From Chloroflexota bacterium (GTDB lineage: Bacteria; Chloroflexota; Anaerolineae; Anaerolineales; DRKV01), in contig DRKV01000382.1 in assembly GCA_011051635.1 (NCBI GenBank), positions 1 to 10,777 on the forward strand: a stretch of DNA of 10,777 bases. Reading direction: 5' to 3'. A model generated the notes under the pieces. The model did not search any database. It was given only the letters and a program-made list of their open reading frames with translations, and was not told where the DNA came from. Positions 1 through 7,555 of this stretch are shown piece after piece. The stretch's first letter is position 1. Every line of letters begins with the position of its first letter. The translations under genes and the position numbers were made by a program.

Positions 1-2
1 AA

Positions 3-341
3 ACCGCTCTCATCCTGGCCGATTGCCTCTACGGCTCGACCGGTTCCTCGGATAACGCCATCAAAACATGGTACATCTTCGGCAACCAGCCTGCCAACAG
101 CATCCTGCTCAGTACCGACCCGGTAGCGCTGGACTGCGTGGCCGTGGATTTGCTGCGTCTGGAATTGCCCTACCAGGACAAAAGTCTGGACGACAACCGC
201 GTTTATGATTTCCTCTTCTGCGCCCAGGACGCCGGACTGGGCATTTGCGAAGGCACGCGCGGCAACCCTGGCGGCAACCCGCTGCAAACGCCTTACGGCA
301 GTGGCTACAACGACATCACTTACGTGCGGATTGACCGCTGA
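3..341 (+). CDS. DUF362 domain-containing protein, C-terminal part (5' truncated)
   Basis: The frame is open from the left edge of the window to a TGA at 339-341, giving the last 112 residues of a protein that starts outside the window. The stretch LLSTDPVALDCVAVDLL (residues 36-52 of the visible part) matches the C-terminal 'TDPVALDAVA' signature of the DUF362 family (Pfam PF04015). Members are often found with iron-sulfur or redox proteins, and their biochemical role is not settled. The visible part has three scattered cysteines besides the one in the signature but no CxxCxxC ferredoxin motif. The tail (YNDITYVRI) reads as a natural end. No gene follows on this strand for 466 bases, and terminator-like hairpins lie downstream, so it is probably the last gene of its transcript. 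Family assignment is fairly secure; function is unknown. Confidence 0.75.
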   Translation, partial: TALILADCLYGSTGSSDNAIKTWYIFGNQPANSILLSTDPVALDCVAVDLLRLELPYQDKSLDDNRVYDFLFCAQDAGLGICEGTRGNPGGNPLQTPYGSGYNDITYVRIDR

Positions 342-424
342 AGACAAAGAACGGGACGGCTCAGATTTCTGGAGAAACTGGTTGGCACTTTGCACCGAGG
401 GATGCGGGTTCCCCCCACCCCAAA

Positions 425-448
425 CCCTCCCCCACAAGTGGAGGAGGG
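425..448. repeat. G/C-rich palindromic hairpin 1
   Basis: Arms 425-434 and 439-448 pair over 10 positions with one C/A mismatch, around the loop CAAG. It is the first of three neighbouring palindromes. The sequence style (C-run, short loop, G-run) resembles dispersed intergenic palindromes of other bacteria, but copy number cannot be judged from this window. Confidence 0.55.
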
Positions 449-456
449 CAATTTAA

Positions 457-495
457 GGGGACTTCTTCGGTCGCTGTGCGACCGAAGAAGTCCCC
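457..495. repeat. Perfect 18-bp inverted repeat (hairpin 2)
   Basis: The arm 457-474 (GGGGACTTCTTCGGTCGC) is perfectly complementary to 478-495, with a 3-base loop, TGT. No T-run follows, so a classic intrinsic terminator is unlikely. It could act as a transcript-end stabiliser for the DUF362 gene or be a dispersed palindromic repeat. Confidence 0.75.
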
Positions 496-507
496 GAAGG
501 AATCATG

Positions 508-536
508 TCCCCCCTTTCCGGCGGGGAAAGGGGGGA
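508..536. repeat. G/C-rich palindromic hairpin 3
   Basis: Arms 508-519 and 525-536 are perfectly complementary over 12 bp (T, six C, TTT, CC against its complement) with a GGCGG loop. It is followed by further G-runs up to about 555. It sits 12 bases after hairpin 2. Confidence 0.6.
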
Positions 537-615
537 TACAGGGGGGATAGGGGAGAAGGCTTTCGCCAGAAAAATGTATCCATGTTTCGAACCATCCCTA
601 AAGAACAGCCAACCT

Positions 616-645
616 AAAAACGCCGCCCTTCTGGGCGGCGTTTTT
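616..645 (+). terminator. Intrinsic terminator downstream of the DUF362 gene
   Basis: A perfect 13-bp stem (616-628 with 633-645) closes on the loop TTCT. The core is CGCCGCCC/GGGCGGCG, flanked by AAAAA on the left and TTTTT on the right, so it has the form of a Rho-independent terminator in both directions. It lies 275 bases after the DUF362 stop and 163 bases before the next start, separating the two transcripts. Confidence 0.85.
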
Positions 646-807
646 GATTTGCATAGCCCCAATTTCCCATGTACACGCCGGGGGATTTACGGTATCCTGA
701 TGCGTGCTACCAACCATGAGACAATCACAACAACGGCAATTTTTATTGCTTTTTACGCTATTGAAGACAAAGCCATCATCAATTACCGGATTAGAGGTAC
801 CCTCATT

Positions 808-3800
808 ATGAAAAAAGTCATCGCCATTTTCCTCCTGCTCGGATTTTTGGTCACCATCTTGCCGACGCCTGCTGTCCAGGCTGCCGGCGACGACTGGCCG
901 ATGTATTACCACGACGCAAAGCACAGCGGGCGCACTGCCGCCTCCGCCGTCAACGACCAGCCGCTCTACCTGCAATGGGCTTACGCCTTCGGTGAGCGCG
1001 TGGAGATAGAAGTCCAGCCCATCCTGGCGGACGGCGTGCTCTACGTGGGTGTGATGAACGGGGAAATGCACGCTATCGACGCCCTGACCGGAGAGACAAA
1101 GTGGATAGCCCAACCGGGCGGCCCCATCCCGCACACCGCCGCGGTCAGCGAGGGACGAGTCGTCTTCGGCTCGCTAGATGGCAAAGTCTATGCCCTGAAC
1201 GCCGGCAACGGCAGCACGGTATGGGCATTTTCCACCGGGGCGCCGGTCGTCTCCGCTCCGGCTATCGTAAACGGGATTGTCTACATCGGTTCCACCGACG
1301 GGAGACTATACGCCATTAGCCTGAGCAGCGGGGCGGAAGTGTGGCACTACACCACCGGCGGGCCGGTAGTCTCATCGCCGGCGGTCGCCAACGGACGCGT
1401 CTACTTCGGCAGCGAAGACCTGAAAGCGAGGGCCGTGAGCGCATCCAGCGGAGCCTTGCTGTGGGAAACGCAACTCTCCGGGGCGGCCATGCACAACACC
1501 CATCCGGTTGTCTCCGACGACGGGAACGTGGTCATCTTCCAGACCGTCAAGCCGGGGGTGACCTCCTACGTGCCGACCGAAGGCTACCCCAACGTCAGCG
1601 CCGGCGCCAACCCTGTCAGCACATGGAACACCTACTACCAGCAGCATCCGGAACGCCGCACGCTCTACTACCTCAAAGCCAGCGACGGCTCCGATTTGTG
1701 GGACCCCTCGCAAGGTCGGTACGTCCCCATGCCCATCCCCTACTGGGGGCTGATACACCCCGTCATCGGGCCGGATGGACGCGCCTGGTTCCCCTCCCCC
1801 GCCGGTTCCTCGGGCAACAATTTTGAACTCGACCACGACGACCGCCTGATACGGGTGGATTTGGGCAATGGAGCGGCCTCTCAGGTGGCGGGGGGCAGCG
1901 GGCAGCCTGAATTCCAACTCCGCACCGACGAAATCGGACGCGCCATCTTCGCCGGGGGCGATTTCTACTACGCCATCAGCGAAGACCTGGGCGTATACCG
2001 TCCGCCTCAAACCGGCGGCAACGGCGGGATGCGCGCCCTGTTCTCCAACGGCGACCCCAGCGGCTACAACTTCGGCGACCACATGCACCCTCACAGCCCT
2101 CTCCCCACCCGTCACCTGTGGCGCTACGGCGGCGCGGTTGCCATGGGCGGCGTACCGGGGGCCAGCGTTCCCATCGTCGCTAACGGGATGGTGTATTTCA
2201 TCTCCTACGGCTGGTTGTACGCCCTCGGACCGCAGGACCGCGGCCTCGACCCGGCCACATCCTTCCCCCCGCGGGATGCCCAGGAATACATTTTCACTTA
2301 TCCTCGCGCTGAGGCTCCCACCGTGACCGAAATCCAGGCCGAAGTGGAGCAACGCGTCGCCGACATCCTGGCCCGCGGCCCCAACGACCCGCCCGTCGCC
2401 GTCCGCTGGGAACAGCCCGGCACCAATCCGCAAAGCATGCAGGATAACGAGTACACCTTCGAAGTGTACGGAACCGACGCAGACCTGGTGCGCGTCCTGA
2501 CCAAAGCCTATCCCTTCCTTCCCCCCGGGCAGCAGAGCCAGGTCAAAGCCTATCTCAGCGCCTTGCTGGATAAAGACCTGCTCAACACAGACCGCTACGC
2601 CAATGAACGCCAATGCTACCTTTTCGGCCAACAAGGAATTTTCAGCGGGTCGGTTTGCAGCGCAAACGATGTGCTGGATACCGCCTGGTACGCTAAAAAC
2701 CCCAACCTGGTAGGGATGCGTCTTTACGCCCTGTGGCAGTACGCCGATACCACCGGCGATTGGGACAAGATTCAATCCAACTGGTCTTTCATCAAAGCCC
2801 GCTGGAGCGACTGGGTGCAGAAATGCGGCTCGCCCACATCTATGGGATTCTGCGATTTTGAATCCTGGCGCGAGGGCCGCCTGAACCTGCCCGCCCAGAT
2901 TGCCGCAGCCGAATCCATGCGGAACATGGCCTCCCACCTGGGAGATACCGCCATTCGGGACCAGGCGCAGGAGTATCTGACCTCCTTTTTAGAGGCACGC
3001 CTGACCGCTGATTCCTTCGTCCCCCAGATGTACGACCAGGGACGCCGCCAGCCTTTCCAGATTCGCCTGGACTCCAAAGGCGTTATTCGCGTGGACGACG
3101 TTACCGGCCCCAACTCCCCCTACAACAACGAACTGATTCCCTACGACCCCACCATGCAGGGCTGGAGAAATCGGGACAACGACCCCAGCCAGCTCACCTG
3201 GTGGGAAGACGGCCACTACAAGGTGGATGCCTGCATCGGCTTCATGCACTACCAGGGGTTGACCGGTTACTTCCCCCTGACTCCGGCATTGACCGACCTG
3301 CTGCGCAACAACTTCCGCAGCCGCACCGAAGGGTATGTGCGCTCCTACGAAATCAACGCCCCCTGGTGGTGGATGAGCGACCTGGCCCACCATACCACCT
3401 GCGGCGGAGAACATCTTTACCACAGCCCCACCCTGGCATGGAGCCTCTTCCAGGTCAAAGCCCACATTCTGCAGGAAGACTGGGACACCCTGGCCCGCGA
3501 ACTGCCCATTCCGGCCTCCTTCAACAGCCGCTACGACCTCTACCGCCTGGAAAACCTGGTCACACTGCTCGACCTGGGCGGCAGCAACCTGGGCGGCAGC
3601 CGCAAGGAGGTCTCCAGCCCTTTTGCTTCCCAAGGCGACACCCTCACTTACGTCATCACTGTGCAAAATAGCGGCGCCCCCCTGGACAACGAAGTCCACG
3701 TCAGCGATACGCTCCCCCAGGGCATGCAGTACGTGGCAGGGAGTCTGACCGCCAGCCGCGGCGCGGTGGACGACAGCGCCGCCCCCACGCTGCGCTGGAG

Positions 3801-3981
3801 CGGAACGCTGGGCAGCAGCGGCATAGTCACCATCCGGTATCAGGCCCGCGTGGTCACATCCCAAAGCACCGTCTTGCGCAACGTCGTCACAATTGACGTC
3901 CCCGCTCTGGATACCGTCCAGCGCAGCGCCGACGTAGCGGTCAACCAACGCCTCCTTTACCTGCCGCTCTTGCAACGCTGA
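808..3981 (+). CDS. Large secreted protein: PQQ-like beta-propeller, helical module, DUF11 repeat, YLPL tail
   Basis: This 1057-residue protein starts at ATG 808, preceded by AGAGGT at 793-798 with 9-base spacing. The frame is open upstream to 505, but the start at 808 gives a standard Sec signal peptide (MKK, hydrophobic core, VQA cleavage site after Ala25). Residues 70-221 hold four PQQ-like propeller repeats about 40 residues apart (VLYVG at 77, VVFGS at 118, VYIGS at 158, VYFGS at 198, each followed by an 'A-S/T-G-x-x-x-W' turn). More divergent blades continue to about 475, ending at MVYFISYGWLYAL (461-473). Residues about 505-900 are mostly helical and carry all six cysteines of the mature protein (603, 617, 673, 682, 809, 865) plus a Trp/His-rich segment around 853-869. 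Residues about 932-1042 form a DUF11-type beta domain, and the chain ends RLLYLPLLQR. It is probably exported and surface-attached. The helical module may be an (alpha/alpha)-barrel like those of glycoside hydrolases, but I see no catalytic signature and assign no enzyme activity. Confidence 0.85.
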   Translation: MKKVIAIFLLLGFLVTILPTPAVQAAGDDWPMYYHDAKHSGRTAASAVNDQPLYLQWAYAFGERVEIEVQPILADGVLYVGVMNGEMHAIDALTGETKWIAQPGGPIPHTAAVSEGRVVFGSLDGKVYALNAGNGSTVWAFSTGAPVVSAPAIVNGIVYIGSTDGRLYAISLSSGAEVWHYTTGGPVVSSPAVANGRVYFGSEDLKARAVSASSGALLWETQLSGAAMHNTHPVVSDDGNVVIFQTVKPGVTSYVPTEGYPNVSAGANPVSTWNTYYQQHPERRTLYYLKASDGSDLWDPSQGRYVPMPIPYWGLIHPVIGPDGRAWFPSPAGSSGNNFELDHDDRLIRVDLGNGAASQVAGGSGQPEFQLRTDEIGRAIFAGGDFYYAISEDLGVYRPPQTGGNGGMRALFSNGDPSGYNFGDHMHPHSPLPTRHLWRYGGAVAMGGVPGASVPIVANGMVYFISYGWLYALGPQDRGLDPATSFPPRDAQEYIFTYPRAEAPTVTEIQAEVEQRVADILARGPNDPPVAVRWEQPGTNPQSMQDNEYTFEVYGTDADLVRVLTKAYPFLPPGQQSQVKAYLSALLDKDLLNTDRYANERQCYLFGQQGIFSGSVCSANDVLDTAWYAKNPNLVGMRLYALWQYADTTGDWDKIQSNWSFIKARWSDWVQKCGSPTSMGFCDFESWREGRLNLPAQIAAAESMRNMASHLGDTAIRDQAQEYLTSFLEARLTADSFVPQMYDQGRRQPFQIRLDSKGVIRVDDVTGPNSPYNNELIPYDPTMQGWRNRDNDPSQLTWWEDGHYKVDACIGFMHYQGLTGYFPLTPALTDLLRNNFRSRTEGYVRSYEINAPWWWMSDLAHHTTCGGEHLYHSPTLAWSLFQVKAHILQEDWDTLARELPIPASFNSRYDLYRLENLVTLLDLGGSNLGGSRKEVSSPFASQGDTLTYVITVQNSGAPLDNEVHVSDTLPQGMQYVAGSLTASRGAVDDSAAPTLRWSGTLGSSGIVTIRYQARVVTSQSTVLRNVVTIDVPALDTVQRSADVAVNQRLLYLPLLQR

Positions 3982-4007
3982 GCAGCGGTGCAGACATAAA
4001 ACAACGC

Positions 4008-4045
4008 ACACAAACAGGACACTTGGGCAAGTGTCCTGTTTGTGT
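4008..4045 (+). terminator. Terminator-like 17-bp hairpin after the secreted-protein gene
   Basis: Arm 4008-4024 (ACACAAACAGGACACTT) is perfectly complementary to 4029-4045, with loop GGGC. It begins 27 bases after the stop of the upstream gene, where a terminator is expected. The T-rich part lies inside the descending arm (TGTTTGTGTT) rather than after it, so termination by the intrinsic route is plausible but not textbook. Confidence 0.6.
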
Positions 4046-4135
4046 TGGGCAGGACACAGGGACGCACTCGCGTTTTGCAGAAAATGGGAGCATCGTCCCT
4101 GCAGGCAGGGCCGGAACCCCTGCCCTGAAGCCTCC

Positions 4136-4154
4136 AAGCCCGCAAAGCGGGCTT
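4136..4154. repeat. Small palindrome
   Basis: AAGCCCGC (4136-4143) pairs perfectly with GCGGGCTT (4147-4154) around AAA. A second 7-bp palindrome lies just upstream (GGCAGGG 4104-4110 with CCCTGCC 4118-4124). Neither has a T-tail, and they may be parts of one degenerate intergenic repeat. Confidence 0.4.
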
Positions 4155-4317
4155 CCTGCTCGCCAGCGGGGAAGTTCCAGTCCCCCGCGCCGGCGGCAAA
4201 GGCGTCAGTCGTTGCAGTCATGCGCTTTTCCGCGCAAATCAGCGAGCATCAGCGTAATCTGCGTTCTTCAAGCGACTTTTCTGCATCTCTTGAGCGCGCC
4301 CCGCTCCCCGGTACCGT

Positions 4318-4347
4318 TTCCACAACGCGGGTGCAAAGTGGTATAAT
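4318..4347 (+). promoter_or_regulatory. sucCD promoter (extended -10)
   Basis: The sequence has a perfect extended -10 element: TG at 4339-4340, one base, then TATAAT at 4342-4347. The -35 region is poor (TTCCAC at 4318-4323 with an 18-base spacer is the best candidate), which fits extended -10 promoters that rely less on -35 contact. Transcription should start near 4354, giving a leader of about 110 bases before sucC. Confidence 0.8.
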
Positions 4348-4359
4348 CGGGCGCGTCAC

Positions 4360-4428
4360 TGTCGGAGCGTTTACCGACAAGGCGATTGGTCGTGCCGGAA
4401 TGGATGCCATTCCAGCGCGCCCAATCGC
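4360..4428 (+). promoter_or_regulatory. Two consecutive hairpins in the sucC leader
   Basis: Hairpin A is TGTCGG (4360-4365) with CCGACA (4374-4379) and an 8-base loop. Two bases later, hairpin B pairs 4382-4403 with 4407-4428 over 22 positions with two mismatches and one G-T pair, closing on the loop ATG within GGAATGG/CCATTCC. B ends 21 bases before the GGGAG ribosome site (4450-4454). The position, inside the predicted transcript, suggests a structured 5' leader. B could equally be a dispersed palindromic repeat that landed there. I recognise no known riboswitch class. Confidence 0.55.
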
Positions 4429-4464
4429 TCTACGTCTATCACCCCATACGGGAGTCACATTTCT

Positions 4465-5604
<1,140 letters not shown>

Positions 5605-5606
5605 CC

Positions 5607-6467
5607 ATGAGCATTCTCGTCAATAAAAATACTCGTCTGATTGTACAGGGTATCACCGGGCGCGAAGGCCTGTTCCACACCCAGCAAATGGTCGCCTACG
5701 GAACCAACGTGGTAGGCGGCGTGACCCCCGGCAAAGGCGGAGAATGGGTGCTGGATGGCAAAATCCCCGTTTTCGACTCCGTGCGCCAGGCCGCCGAAGC
5801 CACCGGCGCCAACGCCAGCGTGATTTTCGTCCCGGCCCGCTTCGCGGCGGATGCCATCTTCGAGGCCGCCGACGCCGGCCTGGAACTGATTGTGTGCATC
5901 ACCGAAGGCATCCCCGTTTTCGACATGATGCGCGTCCGCGCTTACATTGACCACCTGGATACCCGCCTGGTAGGTCCTAACTGCCCCGGCCTGCTCACCC
6001 CCGGCGAAGCCAAAGTGGGCATCATCCCCGGCGACATCGCCATCCCCGGCAACGTGGGAGTCGTCTCCCGCTCCGGCACGCTGACCTACGAAGTGCTCTA
6101 CGCCCTCAAGAACATCGGGATGGGGGCCAGCACCTGCGTCGGCATCGGCGGCGACCCCGTCAACGGCACCAACTTCATTGACGCCCTGCGGATGTTCGAG
6201 GCCGACCCCCAGACCGAAAAAGTGGTCATGATTGGCGAAATCGGCGGCACGGACGAAGAGAAAGCCGCGGAGTTCATCGCCAACCACATGAGCAAACCGG
6301 TGGTCTCCTTCATCGCCGGACAGACCGCCCCTCCCGGCAAACGCATGGGGCACGCCGGCGCTATCGTCCAGGGCGGGACCGGCACCGCGGCGAGCAAAAT
6401 CGAGGCCCTGAAAGCGGCCAACGTCAAGGTAGCCCGCCACCCCGAGGAAATTCCCGAATTGCTGTAG
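5607..6467 (+). CDS. sucD: Succinyl-CoA synthetase, alpha subunit
   Basis: SucD is the CoA-binding and phosphohistidine-carrying subunit of succinyl-CoA synthetase. The 286 residues are normal for the family (about 290). The N-terminal CoA-binding Rossmann domain carries GITGREG (15-21), and GPNCPG at 123-128 includes the conserved Cys126. The active-site histidine that is phosphorylated during turnover is His249 in GKRMGHAGAI. The start at ATG 5607 has AGGGAGG at 5591-5597, inside the last codons of sucC. With a 2-base intergenic gap, this means translation of the two subunits is probably coupled, as expected for a 1:1 complex. A terminator follows 20 bases after the stop, so the operon contains only these two genes. 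Confidence 0.97.
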   Translation: MSILVNKNTRLIVQGITGREGLFHTQQMVAYGTNVVGGVTPGKGGEWVLDGKIPVFDSVRQAAEATGANASVIFVPARFAADAIFEAADAGLELIVCITEGIPVFDMMRVRAYIDHLDTRLVGPNCPGLLTPGEAKVGIIPGDIAIPGNVGVVSRSGTLTYEVLYALKNIGMGASTCVGIGGDPVNGTNFIDALRMFEADPQTEKVVMIGEIGGTDEEKAAEFIANHMSKPVVSFIAGQTAPPGKRMGHAGAIVQGGTGTAASKIEALKAANVKVARHPEEIPELL

Positions 6468-6486
6468 CCCCGTCTTTCTTGCACGC

Positions 6487-6515
6487 AAAAAGCCCGACCA
6501 CTTGGCCGGGCTTTT
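6487..6515. terminator. Bidirectional terminator between sucD and the lipoprotein gene
   Basis: AAAAGCCCG (6488-6496) pairs with CGGGCTTTT (6507-6515), with two more G-C pairs inside after one mismatch. T-rich ends on both strands (CTTTTCTCG on +, CTTTTTGCG on -) fit a terminator shared by the convergent sucCD operon and the minus-strand lipoprotein gene, whose stop is at 6549. Confidence 0.85.
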
Positions 6516-6548
6516 CTCGTTTGGGGACAGTTTCCACAATGGGGGCTG

Positions 6549-7046
6549 CTACTTGCGGCTCAGGGCAATCGTCACCACGGTGAACTGAGCATTGGGGTTG
6601 TACTGCATGTTGATGGACAACTGCTCATCGGTGGCGTTCTTGCGGAGCATACTGGCGATATTGCCCACCACGCTGTCGGGCGGGCCTTTGATTTCCCATC
6701 CCAGCGGAGGCAGCACTTCGTGATAAAAATCCACCACAGTCTGCACGTCGGCATCTACCTTGTAGGTAATTTGCGTCCCGCCGCGCTGGATGTCTACATC
6801 GTAGGCACCGTCCATCAAGGGCACGTCAGCAGGCGCTTCGTTGGCGGGAGGAGGAGCGGGAGGTTCAGTGGCTGCCGATTCGCCGCCGGCACTGCTCTCC
6901 GCTGCGGTGGGGGCGGCAACCTCTCCACCGCCGCTATTTCCTGAGGGAGCGGGAGCACTCGTAGGGGCCGCGCTGCCTCCCCCACAGGCGGCCAACACGA
7001 GGGTCAGAAGCACCAAGAGGGCCAGTATCGAAAATCGTTTCTTCAT
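6549..7046 (-). CDS. Small lipoprotein with conserved C-terminal domain, function unknown
   Basis: This is a 165-residue protein. The start at 7046 (reading leftward) is chosen because AGGAGG (7052-7057) lies 5 bases upstream and the product then begins with a lipoprotein signal: MKKR, a hydrophobic core, and lipobox LAAC with Cys21. The frame is open upstream to 7154, but that would bury the signal and remove the ribosome site. Residues 22 to about 75 are a Gly/Ser/Ala/Pro/Glu linker. Residues about 76-165 form a compact domain with DVPLMDGAYDV near its start, then a segment in which a chain position lies before FYHEVLPPLGWE, the latter resembling domains in other small Chloroflexota lipoproteins I recall. 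It should be anchored outside the cytoplasmic membrane. It has its own promoter and is convergent with sucCD, so no pathway is implied. Confidence 0.85.
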   Translation of the reverse strand: MKKRFSILALLVLLTLVLAACGGGSAAPTSAPAPSGNSGGGEVAAPTAAESSAGGESAATEPPAPPPANEAPADVPLMDGAYDVDIQRGGTQITYKVDADVQTVVDFYHEVLPPLGWEIKGPPDSVVGNIASMLRKNATDEQLSINMQYNPNAQFTVVTIALSRK

Positions 7047-7125
7047 TTCTTCCTCCTGAGGAATATTCTCAAGGCGCGTGGTCAAGCAAAACCAGTCTGC
7101 ACCAGGCCAGATAAATCGCGGGAAT

Positions 7126-7154
7126 ACTATAAACGGGGCGCGGCAAAATGTCAA
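7126..7154 (-). promoter_or_regulatory. Promoter of the lipoprotein gene
   Basis: On the minus strand, a consensus -35 TTGACA (7149-7154) is separated by exactly 17 bases from TATAGT (7126-7131), one base off the -10 consensus. Transcription should start near 7119, giving a leader of about 73 bases. This is a strong sigma-70-type promoter located just beyond the acpP terminator, so the gene is expressed independently of acpP. Confidence 0.88.
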
Positions 7155-7187
7155 CGACCAGGCAGGAAAAACATCTAAAAAAGGGAT

Positions 7188-7224
7188 AAAAAAAGAAGCA
7201 GAGACTGGCCGGGGTCTCTGCTTC
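7188..7224 (-). terminator. Intrinsic terminator of acpP
   Basis: Read on the minus strand, GAAGCAGAGAC (7214-7224) pairs perfectly with its complement at 7195-7205 over 11 bp and is followed directly by seven T (7188-7194). It begins 20 bases after the acpP stop. On the plus strand there is no T-tail, so it works in one direction. Confidence 0.93.
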
Positions 7225-7244
7225 CCTGTTCTCGCCTTTTTGCG

Positions 7245-7481
7245 CTATTTCATGTGGGCATCCACGTAGGCGACTGCCTCGCCCACCGTGGTAATGGTCT
7301 GCGCGTCCTCGTCCGAAATCTCGCCGCCGAACTTGTCTTCAAAAGCCATGATAAGTTCCACCAAATCCAGTGAGTCGGCTTCCAGGTCTTCCCGGAAGCG
7401 CGCTTCGGGCGTCACTTTGTCTTCTTCCACGTCCAGCAATTCGACGATGATTTCTTTGATTTGTTCAAACGTATCAGCCAT
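7245..7481 (-). CDS. acpP: Acyl carrier protein
   Basis: This 78-residue acidic protein is the acyl carrier of type II fatty-acid synthesis, holding growing chains on a 4'-phosphopantetheine arm. The attachment serine is Ser37 in the EADSLDLVEL motif. The rest follows the four-helix pattern of AcpP (FEQIKEIIVELL, then DSLD, FEDKFGGEISDED, and a final helix ending YVDAHMK). The start at 7481 (reading leftward) has AGGAGG at 7490-7495, 8 bases upstream, and gives the normal length; the frame is open to 7592 but the added residues are not ACP-like. It stands alone with its own promoter and terminator and not beside fabF/fabG/fabD, the more common arrangement. A dedicated carrier for another pathway cannot be excluded, but the sequence looks like the housekeeping protein. 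Confidence 0.95.
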   Translation of the reverse strand: MADTFEQIKEIIVELLDVEEDKVTPEARFREDLEADSLDLVELIMAFEDKFGGEISDEDAQTITTVGEAVAYVDAHMK

Positions 7482-7555
7482 GATACTAGCCTCCTGAAGG
7501 GTATCGGGAATTTTTCCAGTTTCACAAAGCGGCTTTCTCGCGCCGACCGCACCGT

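Larger units (their letters stand above)
342..807. other. Gene-free stretch with hairpins and terminator
   Basis: No credible gene lies here; the short open frames have no ribosome site or recognisable product. The left half is rich in C-runs and G-runs and holds three palindromes (425-448, 457-495, 508-536). These are followed by an intrinsic-terminator structure (616-645). The right part, about 690-800, is clearly more AT-rich and should contain the promoter of the secreted-protein gene. I could not find a -35/-10 pair good enough to annotate. Confidence 0.6.
3982..4464. other. Gene-free stretch between the secreted-protein gene and sucC
   Basis: No gene is supported here on either strand. 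In order it holds a 17-bp perfect hairpin (4008-4045), two smaller palindromes (4104-4124 and 4136-4154), a degenerate short repeat around 4236-4266 in which ATCAGCG occurs twice 10 bases apart followed by AATCTGCG, the sucC promoter (4339-4347), two leader hairpins (4360-4428), and the sucC ribosome site. The middle part, 4046-4310, looks like accumulated intergenic repeat debris rather than a lost gene. Confidence 0.6.

Noticed and set aside
741..789. Promoter for the secreted-protein gene in the AT-rich stretch
   Set aside because: The best pairs (for example TTGAAG 761-766 with TACCGG 784-789) are too far from consensus, and the start point would fall in the ribosome site.
505..807. Upstream extension of the secreted-protein gene to an ATG at 505
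   Set aside because: It would run through a G-run palindrome and an intrinsic terminator and would bury the signal peptide; the start at 808 has a ribosome site and a standard signal.
1372..2937. 521-aa open frame on the minus strand
   Set aside because: It is antisense to the secreted-protein gene, has low-complexity Gly/Val/Ala composition typical of GC-rich shadow frames, and shows no family motif.
2989..4221. 410-aa open frame on the minus strand
   Set aside because: It is mostly antisense to the secreted-protein gene, and the rest crosses the terminator-like hairpin and intergenic repeats; there is no ribosome site or known domain.
7047..7154. Longer N-terminus for the lipoprotein (start at 7154)
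   Set aside because: It overlaps the promoter -10 and -35 boxes and would bury the lipoprotein signal; the start at 7046 has an AGGAGG site.
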